Shown: piece after piece, positions 1-11,911 of the stretch
Position numbering within the stretch: position 1 is the first letter of the stretch
How the letters are laid out: each line of letters begins with the position of its first letter
From: Lactifluus volemus
Lineage: Eukaryota > Basidiomycota > Agaricomycetes > Russulales > Russulaceae
Direction: 5' to 3'
NCBI GenBank assembly: GCA_022376515.1
Contig: WTXI01000109.1
Coordinates: 1-64,000 of the forward strand
Length of the DNA stretch: 64,000 nucleotides
The notes under the pieces: model-generated
Told to the model about the DNA's origin: nothing
Database searches by the model: none
What the model saw: the letters and a program-made list of their open reading frames with translations, nothing else
Translations under genes and position numbers: made by a program

Positions 1-96
1 TAAGCACTTCTAGCCAGAACAGAAACTTTGTCTCGAACAGGGATCGAAGTTTCATGAAGAGATCTCGTTCGAAAGCAACGTATTCTAGATGATCGT
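1..96 (-). pseudogene. NLR-1, downstream exon fragment after the transposon insertion
   Basis: Read on the minus strand, this stretch continues the NLR-1 exon that stops at 19177. Joining the two sides across gypsy-A gives an open frame that matches NLR-2 at 39930-40020, including the shared residues LFMKLRSLFETKFLFWLEVL. The rest of NLR-1 (the expected WD40 domain) lies left of the window and cannot be judged. Bases 92-96 (ATCGT) are the target duplicated by gypsy-A. Confidence 0.88.
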
Positions 97-241
97 TGCA
101 GGGGCGTGTCCTGCCAGTCGAGTCGTGGTCTGGAGTCCAGAACCCCTGTTCCTGGTTACATCATCGGTCTAACTACGTACTCGCGCGCCTATCTCCTAGT
201 CAGGGGTTCTCTCCCCGGCCTGTCTCTCGTCCCCCATTCCA
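97..241 (-). repeat. Gypsy-A 3' LTR (145 bp)
   Basis: Identical over 145 bp to 19032-19176. It begins TGCAGG and ends TTCCA on the plus strand. The integrase ORF runs through into it on the minus strand. Confidence 0.95.
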
Positions 242-3200
242 TGCTCCCCTCTCGCGAATAGCGGTGTCCGCATCGCTTCCGCCTCTTCGCTCTCTGGGTT
301 ATCCTTCAACCACTTCGCCTGCCCCTCCTCTAGCTTCCCTCGGGGTTTCGGGGTGAACTCCCTTAACCTTCGTGCGCTGAACTCTCCCTCGACCTCCGTT
401 CCGTCAAGTCGTCCTAGTTTGTACGTGTTTCGAATGCGTTTATGGATCCGATACGGTTGTGACCACTTTGGTAGTAGTTTACGCTCCGTTTTGAATGTAT
501 AGTCCAAGTCACTGCGGTAGACTTGAACCAGTTGCCCGGTGCGAAATATAACCTCACCTGATTGTTTTAGCACTCGTTTGTTGAACGTGTTCTTGCGTCC
601 GATTGCGTGCTTAACAATTGCCTCATAGCCGTCGATGCGCTGTTGTGCTGCGTAGGCCATGTGTATCGCTGCTTCCGTCTCAGTTGGCGCTTCTTGTCCC
701 ACCACGCTTGTCTCCGTTCTCGGTGTGTTAATTGCCATTCCTAGGAGCAGCTCTTTCGGTGTGAACCTGAGGGCTGGTAGGATGCGCCTGTTGAGTGCCG
801 CTACGGCTGCGTCGAGGTGATCTGGCCACGCTCGTGGCAGGTTCTCCCAACTGCCATCGTTTTCGTGTTCGCCGACCTCTGGGGTGCATAGCCGTTTCAG
901 AACGTAGAGGAGGATTTTGTTTGTGCCCTCTACGAGCCCGTTGACCCACGGAGAGTACGCTGGCGTGACGTGGTGCTTGCAGCCGTTTGCGTCGCAGAGC
1001 TCCCGTACTGCCGCATTGTTAAAGTGGGATCCTCCGTCCGTCATCAGCGTTTCGGGCATTACGAAATTCTTGCTGATGCAGCTGAGTGCCTCGATTGTGG
1101 TCTTGGCTGTGCCTGCTCTTTTATGTTTAAATGCCCAAATGTGCTGTGAGAATGTGTCAAGGTACAGCCCTATTGTGTGGTATCCTCCTTTCCCTGGCGG
1201 CATCGATAGGTAGTCGCCCACTAGGAGCTCGAAAGGGTGGCGTCTTGTTATCGGCTGCAAGAGCGCGTTGAGTCTCGTCGGCCCAAAGTTCTTGCATTGG
1301 GAACATCCTCGGATCGCTCGCAGTATTGCTAGGTCTAGGTCTGGGCTGGTGATGCGGTCTGTTAGCGCGATCTTGACTGCGTCTCGCCCCATGTGTCCGC
1401 CGTGCTGGTGTTGTTCGCCTGCGATTTCTTCTGCCTCCTTCCTTGATACGCATTCCGTTCTTGCTCTTGTTCTTGTGTTCTTTCCACCGTGAAGCTTCCA
1501 GAGTTTGCCCTTCTCTACTACGTACTGGGATGCTCTGTGGCGCGCTCGCTTCCTATCTCGCACCGTCTTTGCGCTGTCTTGGCCCTGGATGGTGTCTATT
1601 ACCTCCACGAACAGGTGCTCTTCCTTGAGCCTGTTCCGCAAGGCCTCGACTTGGTCCTGGGCTGGCCTGTCTAGGGTGAGCAGGATGTCATTGATTAAGC
1701 CGACTTGCTCATCTCGATCTGGGTTCACTGTCCAGGTGCTTCCGTCGTCCTCGGTCGCTGGTTGTCCTTCCCACTGTCTACTTAGGCCGTCTGCTACAAC
1801 GTTGATCTTTCCCGGCACGTGGCGCACGTCGACGATTTGGTGCGCTAGTATTCCATCTCGCCATCGTGCGTGTACCGCGTTCGGTTTCTCACTCAGTAAA
1901 GTGTCTCGGAGTGCTTGGCAATCTGTCTCGATCTCGACGGGGAACCCCCAGATTGTATCTGAGAATTTGTCTAGGGCAAACTTAAGTGCTGCGAATTCTA
2001 GTAAGAATGGCTTGTACTTAGCTTCCGTCGGGGATGTTCACTTTGATGCGAACGCGATCGGATGGAGTTTCTGTACTACCGTGCCGTCCGGCTTCGTGCG
2101 TGGTGATCTTTGGGCCAACACGCCCGCAAACCCTTCTTGGCACCCGTCCGTCGTAACTACGAACGGTGTGCCATCCCACCTGGGCCCCCGGAGTATCGGC
2201 TCTGACGTTATTGCAATCTTGAGGTCGAGGAAGGCCTTCGTGTGCTTTTCCTCCCACCGGCCGTTCAGGTCGTGCGCTGCCATGACCCTCCAGTATGATG
2301 TTTTTGTGCATGGCTGTGGCAGTGTTACTTGTGCTAGCAAGTCTCTTAGCGGCCCCTCCACTTGTGCATAGCCTCGTATAAGGTCCCGGAAGTGCCCCGT
2401 TAAGCCGAGGAACGATACCAGGTTCAATGCGCTGGCTGGTCTCGTCCAGTCCACGATCGCGGTCAACTTGGTAAGATCTGGCAGTACGCCTTTTGAGCTT
2501 ACTCTCGCTCCCGCGAACGTGGCCTCCGACATGAAGAACTGTGACTTAGCTGCGGATAGGGAGAGGCTTCGTTCTCGTACTCGGTTGAGGATCTTGATGA
2601 TCTTCTCTTTCATCTCGTCGAATGTGTCTGCCGCTGCGCCTCTGTTGTCCACGAAGATTTCCATTGTTTCGTCTGCGATGAGGTCGTGGAGATGATTCGC
2701 CACCATCGCTGCGAATGCCGTTGGCGCTCCTGTCAGGCCGAATGGCATCCGGATGTACCAGAAGTGCCCTAGCCCTTCTACGTAGAAGGCTGTATACGGC
2801 CGGGATTCCTGATCGATCTCGACAGCATAGAACCCTGAAGCGAAGTCGATTGTGGTGACGTACCGGTGGCCGCTCAGCCTGTGCTGCTTTGCCCGTATGT
2901 CGCCCTGCGGCATTGGGGCGACTTTCGAGAGCTTGTTGACTTCTCGAAAGTCTTGACATATTCGCCACTTCTGGTCTTCGTACTTTGTGGTCGTTTCTCT
3001 TGGTTCTGGTTGCATGCGGGTGGTACCGGGAAGTGAGGTGTCAGCCCTGCTGCCTCGCATTCCTTGTTTACCTTCCGCTGGAGCTCTTCCAGCGTCAGCC
3101 CCGCTCCGTCGTGCTGTTTCTGCCCTAGCGTGGTTGGTGACATGCATTTGATTTTTGCTGGGTCTGCGCGTTCGATGATGCCGGCCTCCAGCATTTCCAG

Positions 3201-4049
3201 AACTTTCTTGTGCAAGTAGCATCTCTGGGGTGGTGTGAACGTGCGTTGTCTTGCTTTTGTTGGTAGTTGGGCCTCTGGTGGGATTCCTAGGTGTAGTGTG
3301 GCATCTTTCGCTGGCACCACCTCACGCACTGAGAGAGCAAAGCAGTCAGCATATGCTCCTACCAGTGCATGTACCTGGTTTCTTTGACTATCGGTTAAGT
3401 CGGTTCCCACTCTGACTGCTTTCCACACGTCGTCCACCCGCTTGGGGTGGAATGGCTCGGCTTGGCGCCTCGGCGTTCGCTCACTTGCCACTTGTCCTCT
3501 GCGCGTCTCTGGGGCGGTGGTCATCACTGCTACTTGGTTCGGTTTCTTGAGCTGTTGTTTCCAGTCGGCTGCTTCTGGTATCCCTTGGCTGGCTTTGTGG
3601 GCGTAGTATGGGTCACCTACTTGGTTCGTCAGGACTGTTTTCCGTGTGTCATCACTCACCTGGATTTCATCGCGCTCATAGTCGTGATGTGCTCGGAACG
3701 ACTGGAGCATTGGTTTCCCCAACAGGAAGGACCATCCCCCTGCGCTGTCGAAAACCTCGAACGTGCCCTCTGCTTTGACCCCGTCAAGTTCTACTGTCCC
3801 TGACCAGGTTGCTTCTGACTTTGCGATCGTGCCGTTGGCCATGCGTAGTACACGCGTTGATGGCTTCCATGCCCCGAGGCGGTGCCTGACGTGCTCGAAA
3901 ACGTTTGTGCTCATGGCGCAGATCATTGCGCCGTCGTCGACTATCGCGCGCACCCAGACTATCTTGCCTCGTGGTCCTTGTAGCCAGACCTCGTGGACGA
4001 ATGGTCGCGCTGTTTCGTTTGTTCCCCCAACTGCATACAGATCGATCAT
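196..4049 (-). pseudogene. Gypsy-A pol: protease, RT, RNase H, integrase (broken)
   Basis: Minus-strand pol, readable in pieces. The protease begins near 4049 with a VDDGA motif in place of the usual D-S/T-G. The frame shifts near 3010, and RT follows with YVTTIDFASGFYAVEI and MPFGLTGAPTAF. The catalytic box reads FVDN where YVDD is expected. RNase H starts VVTTDG. A TGA after FASK (about 2025-2038) stands where related elements have FASKR, as expected from CGA to TGA. Integrase (196-1827) has an HHCC-like region (GGHMGRD...CSQC) and DD35E-type blocks (VGDYLS, MTDGGSHFNN, PWVNGLVEGTNK). Not functional as it stands. Confidence 0.88.
242..253 (-). other. Gypsy-A polypurine tract
   Basis: On the minus strand the 12 bases before the 3' LTR are GAGAGGGGAGCA, a purine run in the position where plus-strand DNA synthesis is primed. 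Confidence 0.8.
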
Positions 4050-4183
4050 GTCACATTTCTCGTGCGTATCCTCTGCCTGTGTGTCCGAATGTCCTAACTG
4101 TGTCCCTGTCCCTGATTCTCCTCCGCTTGCTTCTTCCTGCTGTGTTGGCGCTGGTGTGGTCTCTGGGGTCGCCTGTCCGCCGC

Positions 4184-5223
4184 TTATGCAGTCGACCCTT
4201 CTCCGTTTCCCGTGTCGTCATACTGGTCTCCTCCGTCCCATTCCTGCCACGTTCCCGTCGCAGTGTTGTCGCCTACCAGGAATACTTGGCTTGCCCCCAT
4301 CCTGTAGGGCTGCCCTAGCACGCCTGTGCATAGTACCCTCCACCTGGCTTCTTCTGGAGACAGTTTGTGTGCGTGGCCCTCGGGTACAGGGCAGTGTGAC
4401 GACACGTGTCCGTGTGTGCCGCACCGTAGCATTCGCCGCTGCACGCCGCTGCCGTTCCCAGTCTCAGCGGAACTGGTGTTGTGCGAGTGACCCGGTCGCT
4501 GATGCCTCTGCCTGCGCTCCATTGCGCTAGCTGGTGCCTGTATGTCGCTTGGCCCGCGTCGGTATCTGGCTGGTGTGGGTACATGGTGAGTCGCTGCCTT
4601 ACGTCCGCTTTCTCTGCCTCTGTGGCCTGGGCGCGCTGTTGCGAGTTCTTGGGTGGGATGGATGTGTATGGCCCAGGGCACGTTGTTGGTGGGTTGGCTC
4701 TGCCTATCCCTGGCGCCGCCCTCTGTTGCGCGGTTCCGTACTGCTGTGGTTTGGGGTTTCCCCCTTGTCTCGTCACCTCCTTTTCCATGCTTATGTCCTG
4801 GACCTTGGCTGTCAGCTCCTGCATGGCTTTTTCTGCCTTAGCTCGAGCCATCAGCTCGTCTATGTTGATCGCTTTCACGTTGTCCGTGAACGTTATCCAG
4901 TTAGTGAAGTTTCGCTGTATGCCGTCTCTGACTGACGCGGGTAGCTGCGTTAGCGTCTGCTGGAGGTACTCGGTCCTGCCCTCGAGCTCGCATGCTCGAG
5001 CTTTCTCGAGGATTTGTTCTGCCCATGCGACGTGTGCGTGCTGCACCCTGCCCATGTGGGGGACCATGGTTCCGACCGCTTCCGGCTTGAGCTTGTACTT
5101 GATCAGGTCGTCGGTTTTTTGCATGACTGTTTTGACCGGTAGTGCCTGCGTGTTCCATCGTGCCGTGAACACTGGTTCCAGCAGGTCCCAGTCTTCACGT
5201 GTCGCGGCGGGAAGCGCTCTGTA
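4184..5223 (-). pseudogene. Gypsy-A gag, C-terminal part
   Basis: Minus-strand continuation of gag after the gypsy-B insertion; the frame is restored if gypsy-B and one copy of CTGTA are removed. A Retrotrans_gag-like region is followed by a zinc knuckle near 4390-4440. The knuckle is split between two frames: one frame ends GECYG and the next continues CGTHGHVSSHC, so one lost T would restore CX2CX4HX4C. Confidence 0.82.
5219..5223. repeat. Target-site duplication of gypsy-B, left copy (CTGTA)
   Basis: CTGTA directly precedes the LTR at 5224; the matching copy at 18407-18411 directly follows the LTR ending at 18406. Confidence 0.95.
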
Positions 5224-6100
5224 TGTAAGGCGTCCCTAATAGATGCCTTACCATAAATATTATTACTCACACATGATCTACATTCGTTGTGTGAAACGAC
5301 TAAGATAAAATACTGCTTAGGATCGAAGATCCTAAGCAATCTAGTTGGAACGGGCCGGCTCGAGACTGGTGTCGCATGACGCGCAAGTCGCGCGAGCGGC
5401 CTCCCGGACCGGCCCGAGCCCACACTGGGCTTGAGTCAGAAATAACGAGAACGCGAGGTCGCCAACCCTTGCGATCATAAATATCATGCACACTGAAACA
5501 AATGTGCACCAATATAATTTATTGAAGTTTCATAAATCAAATAATAATGAGCGATGAGAGATATCGCCTCTGATGAGTCGTTGCGCCAGCGGCACAGGCG
5601 GTCCGATTCGAGGGGCTACTACGTGCCAGGCCCACGACTCGCGTCAGTAACACTGGCGGCCCGGTCCGCCTAGATAGTAAATAATTAGGCAATGCTGCGA
5701 CATTCTGCGAGCGTTGCACATTGATTCTAGCAGTGCACCCCGGTGGGGCGGCCTGCAATAAATAAATTAAGTACCCTAAATTACTGAGGCGCGTGAAAAC
5801 CGCGCGATTACGAAGATGTTTCATAAGTAAGTGAAACATGTCGCGATCCTCTTGATCGCGACAGATTGGACTATGATTATTATAGATCTAGGGTAGTAGA
5901 ACATGTATTTATTTCGCCTGCCTTCCCCGATGGAAGACAGACTTACTACTCCTACATAGCACTGACAATAAACCGCAGATTCAGCTGGTTCTGTTGTTGT
6001 GTGCCTTTGGAGAAGTTTTAAAGTCAAAATCTCATTCATAATCTAATCTACAACAGGACTTTGTAACGCTAGAGACTACTCGCGGTACCAAAGTCTTACA
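5224..6100 (+). repeat. Gypsy-B 5' LTR (877 bp)
   Basis: Same length as 17530-18406, with four differences by eye. It contains two near-perfect inverted repeats, 5315-5337 (10-bp arms, 3-base loop) and 5841-5861 (8-bp arms, 5-base loop), that could form hairpins in the transcript. Confidence 0.95.
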
Positions 6101-9100
6101 CTTTTTTGAACCTTTGAACAAGCGATTTCATTGGACCCTATAGTATGTCCTCCAGTTCGGACCCCCCCACGAGAAACACTCACTCTGCCCATGCACGACG
6201 CATGGAACAGAATAGATATGCACTTCTTAGTGAAGAGCAACCCCTAAGTGAATCGGAGAGTGTAGCGATCCATGCTGAAGCACCCGCACCTCCCGAAATG
6301 ACACCGTTGACACCGATTGCGGAAGCCTCGCAGATAGATCCGAGACCACCGGAAGGACGCTATCCACCGTACTGGGAAGATTTGGAGCCAGGCACGCTCC
6401 GCGACCCTTCGGAAGACCATCAGATGGAACCAGAGCAGTCATTTACGACCGCCCGAGCAAGTTTCCCTCCGCTTTCAGTAGCAATGAACGTTCGCGCACG
6501 GCGCGACGACCCAGATGAAAGGCTCCCGACTCCCGAACCACGCCGGGACAAGGGAAAGCAACGCGCAGAGTACGGATCACCGCGCAGAGCGTCAGGGAGC
6601 ACTCAGGCGCAACCTAGCACGAATGTCAGAGAAGTAGGCCTAGAAGTGCTTGACTGGGGTGATCACATGAAGAACACCGCACTCGAGCTAGAGGCATGAA
6701 TGACGGAACGAGAGGAGATCATGCGCCGATACAATGCGACTCGCGATCAGTACGATCTCTCAAAGCGGATGCTTCAAGAATCACAACAAAGACTGAGCCA
6801 ACTAATCAACTCATCTCATGGCGAGGAAGCACGCCAGATCTCGCCGCGAGCTTCGGCGACCCAGGCAATCTATAGAGATCGCGGATCCGATGAGGGTTCC
6901 GCAGATTATGAGAGGTGCCGAAGTGCGCAAGCACGGTTCGCCTCAATGGGAACCACACACATATCGCAAACTGTGGACCCATCTGAGCAAGTATCCCAGA
7001 CGCCTGTGATCAAGACAGAGGAGGCAGATCTCAGTGAGATGCCCCCAGACGAGGAAACGATGAGCCTGGAAAGGGCGCGCCGACGAAGCGAATGGATCTG
7101 GGAACAGTGCGAAGCTGATATCAGGAGATCAAGAGCCAGATATGCCTCCCGGTCTGCCAGAGGAAGAGGCGGCCCCCCTCCCTGGGCACGATCCGAGAGG
7201 GATCAACGCACCCCAGATGACCCTCAGGAAGAGGGTAGATATCAGATGTCGGAACGTGCGGATACGCCGCGCTTAGACAGAACAGATCCACTGAGATCTA
7301 TTACACCCATAGCCATACCAGGCCTAGATCCGTATGCACTAGATGCAGATTACGTCCAGAGAATGTCTAGGACACGAGAGCCACAGATGAGACCACCAGC
7401 TGTACCACAGGCAAGATATCCGGCAGTTAATCAAGATGCTGCAAATCAGGATCGGTACAGGGTACCGCAAGCAATTAGGCCACCTCCGGTCGTAGCCCCG
7501 AGGGCACCACCAGCTCTAGCACAAGTGCACCCAGCTGCGGGAGCACCTCCGGCACTCGGACCAGTCAATCTCGCTGCTCCATACATACCTCCGGCACCAG
7601 CCGCAATAGCACCAGCGGCCCCATACCTGCCCCCGGTACCTGCCGTGTATGGACGCCAGCAAGCTGACCATGAGGCGGCTATGGTAGCTAGCTTAATAAG
7701 GCACATTAGGGAATCCTTGACAGGGATTCCGCCCGATCTACCGGAGATCAAAGGCCTCCGGGCGAAGATGCCAGAAGCTTATGCAGGCGAAGATGATTTT
7801 GATAAATTAGATAACTGGCTGCAGAGCCTACTGCGCTACTTTAAGATCAGCCGCCTCACCGCGGATGATAGAGACGAAGATCGTGTACTAGTTACAGGAT
7901 CTTGCCTTAAGGGCAAGGCAGAACGATGGTTCAACCACGAGGTTGAACGCCCAACAAGATTGATCCGAGACTGGACATTCGAATCAGTGATCGTTGGAAT
8001 ATTCAGATCATTTATAACTACCGCTACGGCACAACAAGCAGTACATAGATACGCTCAGATCAGATACACGCCAGAGGAGGGCGTATTAGCCTTCTATCGC
8101 GATCTCCTGATGTGGGCAGGACGTCTTGCAGAGATGCCCGATCGATATTCATTTAGGCGACGATTGCTTAATGGATTACCAACGGAGATTCGAGATCATC
8201 TCGAGCTCCACGACGGGATAACAGCAGAGGCTGGATCAATTAGCGCGATTGTGGAGCGAGCTCGACACGCCGAGATAACCTTCCATCAGATCAGATCTAG
8301 ACGAAAGCCTGATGTTCAGAGAGCATCGGGAGTGTCTAGCAATGCAGGAACACCCCAAAGATCTACGCGAGATAGCAAAGATTCTCACGACCGCAATCAG
8401 TCGATCAAGAAACCACTTAATCGATCTGGCGGCAAGATAAGACCGCAGGCTCAACAACCTGGATCTAAGCCAGTTCAGACGTCTACCCATCAATCAGGGA
8501 AAGGCGACACTTCTAAATTAACATGTTACAAGTGTGGCCAACCCGGACACATAGCTACTAATCCGAAGTGCCCGCAATATAAGAAACCCCCGCAGCGTCA
8601 GATGTTCGCTGCACAAGTAATTGATGACAGATCGGAGAGCGATCTACCCGACACAGATAGACCCTCAGAAGGATCTGAGGAGATTGATAACGCTGACCCC
8701 GAACCAGAGGAAAGCGAAGATCAGGAAGGACAATCAGACCCGGATGATCACACTGACGTCCCTGATGGCTCACAATATGACGAAGATCAGACAACATATG
8801 AGGAATACGATGGATATGCGATGCCATCGGAAGATGATGAGGCCGAGTACATTCGGGCAATACATGAGGATGAGGATCACTCCGAAACTCCTCCGCCTCC
8901 ACCTCAGTTTGAAGATGCGGATTGGGAACCGCGCCGCAACGAGATCCGCGTGCGCTACGAGCGTGCGCCATGGGTCCCGCATGATGCGCTTGAATTCACT
9001 CCGCAGTTTAGCGTTACGCACATCCGTGGATGCAACGTGTGCGCCGCCTTCAAAGAACACACCGTGATCACGCAAGCGATCGAGGGTGATAACTCAATCG

Positions 9101-9344
9101 CCTGGAAAGTGCGAGATAAATTCGAGCGAGATCTAGTGTCCCTCGGATGGACAATGGCATTCACAGAGGACCAAGGACGCCCCATCAATGCACTCAGCGC
9201 ACTGAACAATGCACTAGAAGAGAAGGTCCATCGCCTTACAATAGAGGTGGATACACTACGTCTAGCGAAAGATCGTGCAATCACAAAGCGCAAAGATCTT
9301 GAGGAGGCACTCGAACTGGAACGCCTCGATCTCGATCTAAGATA

Positions 9345-9560
9345 CAGTGACTCCAAAAACCCTTTCAATGTTTGCCCAAATTGTGGCATATGATGTGTGA
9401 CACATCAAGGGGTGGGAATGTCGCCTAGCTATTGCTGAGACAAAAATAGTAATGGTTCCTGGCTACAAATGTGTTCCTAGATCATATGATTCAGATAAGA
9501 TCCTATGAAGATATGATTGATCTAAAGTGGTGGTATTATTGGAAGGGTTTTTTCACTTTT
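9345..9560. repeat. Tc1 element left terminal inverted repeat
   Basis: Matches the reverse complement of 10739-10954, including the terminal CAGTGACTCC and the inner AAGGGTTTTTTCACTTTT. Confidence 0.93.
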
Positions 9561-9692
9561 AGATTAAAAGCTAAGATCTCAGTCAAATCAAAGGGTAATG
9601 GCCATTGTTGATTGAACAAACAAAGCAACACAAATAAACATCATGTCTGAGTTTAAAAAAGTTCACACACTTCTTGACTTTCAACCACCACC

Positions 9693-10712
9693 ATGGTCAG
9701 ATCTCTTACTCTCACCAAACAGGCCACAATCCTTTCTCTACTTAATGCTGGTCATTCTGGTGAAGACATCTCCCAGAGAACTGGTGTTAGCCGCTCTACC
9801 ATCTCCAGACTTTGCTCCAAAAGGTGTTCTACACTTCCAAAGTCCATTGGAGGTCATCCATCCAAGCTTTCCCCTGCCAACATTTATTATACTCAGCATC
9901 TCATCACCTCTGGCAAGGCAGAGAATGCTGTCCAGGTTACCCGAACCCTCTCCAATATCATAAACCAACCTCTCTCCCCCAACACAGTCCACCAGCACTT
10001 GAAAAAGTCTGGTATGAAGGCAGTAGCAAAGTCCAAACGACCCTTTCTTTCGGCCAAGCATTGCAAAGCTCACTTAGACTATGCTTATATCCACAAGGAC
10101 TGGACTGTGGAGGACTGGAAGAAGGTTGTATAGTCTGATGAGACTAAAATCAATCGCTTAGGGTCAGATGGGCACAAATGGGTGTGGAAAAGGCCAGGAG
10201 AGAGGCTGAATGATAGGCTGGTAGAGGGAACCCTCAAGTTTGGAGGTGGTTCACTGATGATGTGGGAATGTATGACTTGGCAGGGAGTTGGCTATGCTGC
10301 TAAGATTGATGGTAGGATGGATGGGGAACTATACCTTCAGATTTTGAAGGATGACCTGCTGAATACCCTGCAGTATTATGGTCTCAATCCTCCTGACATC
10401 ATCTTTCAGCAAGACAATGACCGCAAACACACCTGCAAACTAGTGAGTGGCTGGCTGAAGGAGCAGGATTTTGAGACCATGGTGTGGCCTGCACAGTCCC
10501 CTGACCTAAACCCCATTGAACATCTGTGGGGTTATCTGAAAAGGAAGCTTGCAGAGCATGAACACCCTTCTAATGGGATTCATCAATTATGGGAGAGGGT
10601 TCAGGTAGATTGGGAGAGGATAACTGCTGAGGAGTGTCAAAAGTTAATTGAGAGCATGCCTAGAAGAGTTCAGACAGTGCTCAGAGCAAAAGGAGGCTAT
10701 ACTAAGTACTAA
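9693..10712 (+). pseudogene. Tc1-like DD34E transposase with one nonsense codon
   Basis: About 339 residues in one frame from ATG 9693. The N-terminus has a helix-turn-helix region (LTKQATILSLLNAG, then GVSRSTISRL). The catalytic part has SDETKI for the first Asp, FQQDND for the second and LNPIEHLW for the Glu; 34 residues separate the second Asp from the Glu, so DD34E. A TAG at 10131-10133 sits directly before SDETKI, where Tc1 proteins usually have an aromatic residue, so TGG to TAG is likely. This copy should not make active protein. Confidence 0.92.
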
Positions 10713-10738
10713 TAATACCTAAATACCCTCATTAACCC

Positions 10739-10954
10739 AAAAGTGAAAAAACCCTTCCAATGATACCACCATTTTAGATCACTCATATCTTCATAGGATC
10801 TTATCCGAATCATATGATCTAGGAACACATTTGTAGCCAGGAACCATTACTATTTTTGTCTCAGCAATTGCTAGGCGACATTCCCACCCCTTGATGTGTC
10901 ACACATCATATGCTACAATTTGGGCAAACATTGAAAGGGTTTTTGGAGTCACTG
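10739..10954. repeat. Tc1 element right terminal inverted repeat
   Basis: Inverted partner of 9345-9560; ends GGAGTCACTG followed by the duplicated TA. Confidence 0.93.
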
Positions 10955-11911
10955 TATACAGAGTTTGATCTACTGCAATCACAGTGCAGGCAGATCGCTC
11001 GATATTGCACAGAATTGGAAAATCGATTAAAGACTGCAGGGATTAATCAGAACGCAGACGATCCTATTGATAATCAGGGTCTTCGTTCACTCATTGCACA
11101 AATAAGTGCTTTACCCCACGATGATGGAGACATTCAGATGCGATCCGAGACCACTTCAGAAGCGGACGATCTAAGCGAGATCAGAAGCACCGACTCGATC
11201 GATCCCGTGCCCAGAACCGTTGGGCTGATCCAAGGACCTCAGATCAACAGGATCATAGATGCCCGCAATGGGACAGATAACCAAGCAGTACCGACATACA
11301 AATTCACCCAGAATGATGATAACAACGAGATCACAATCATTTGCATAGCAGCTGCACGCGATGACGATCAATCTAAAGATCGGGAGTTTAGATCGGCCCA
11401 ACGCCGGACTTATGCAACCGGTGAACGTCCTCGCAGCTCAAAGAGTGATCGCAGATGCATGGCTGCGTTGATTAAAGTAAATGGTCTCGAAGCTTACGCC
11501 CTGTTAGACTCAGGAAGCACCACTGTGTCAGTTACGCATGATTTCGCTCGCGTAGCCAAATTAGACGTAACCCAATTAGAGAATCCGATCGCACTACAGC
11601 TAGGCACGGTCGGGAGCAGATCCGTCATTAATTTCGGAGCGAAAGCTTCGCTTACGCTCGGACCGATCAGAGATGATGACGCCTATCTAGACGTCGTCAA
11701 TATTGATCGCTATGATATGATTATCGGCACTCCGTTTATGCGGAAACACGAATTAGTGATGGATTTCGGCCACAACACATTATCTTATCATGGCCAGATA
11801 GTCCCAACGTTGTCTGCGGGACAGGAAGATCTCATGATCTCACGAAAGCGAGCAGCGCGAGAACGACCTTCCACTCCCGGCGGAACAGCGATCTCGCGTG
11901 CTGATCATTGA

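Larger units (their letters stand above)
9345..10954 (+). mobile_element. Tc1/mariner-type DNA transposon with 216-bp inverted repeats
   Basis: Inserted in gypsy-B gag at a TA (9343-9344 and 10955-10956). The TIRs (9345-9560 and 10739-10954) start CAGTGACTCC and are near-identical over about 216 bp. Inside is one transposase frame (9693-10712) with a nonsense codon. The TIRs are long for Tc1/mariner, resembling the IR/DR type. Excision with one TA restores the gag frame. Confidence 0.95.
6145..11911 (+). pseudogene. Gypsy-B gag-protease polyprotein (interrupted)
   Basis: One long frame broken by an in-frame TGA at 6697-6699 and by the Tc1 element. Removing Tc1 and one TA rejoins the frame exactly (9342 to 10957). 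The N-terminal part is long and low in complexity, with an Ala/Pro-rich stretch near 7480-7650. A Retrotrans_gag region follows (about 7760-8270), then a zinc knuckle CYKCGQPGHIATNPKC (8524-8571), an acidic stretch, a CNVC motif near 9031-9042 followed by predicted coiled coil, and an aspartic protease (LLDSGSTTVSV near 11503; later DMIIGTPFMRKHELVMDF). Gag-protease is about 1,400 residues, long for Ty3/gypsy. Confidence 0.88.
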
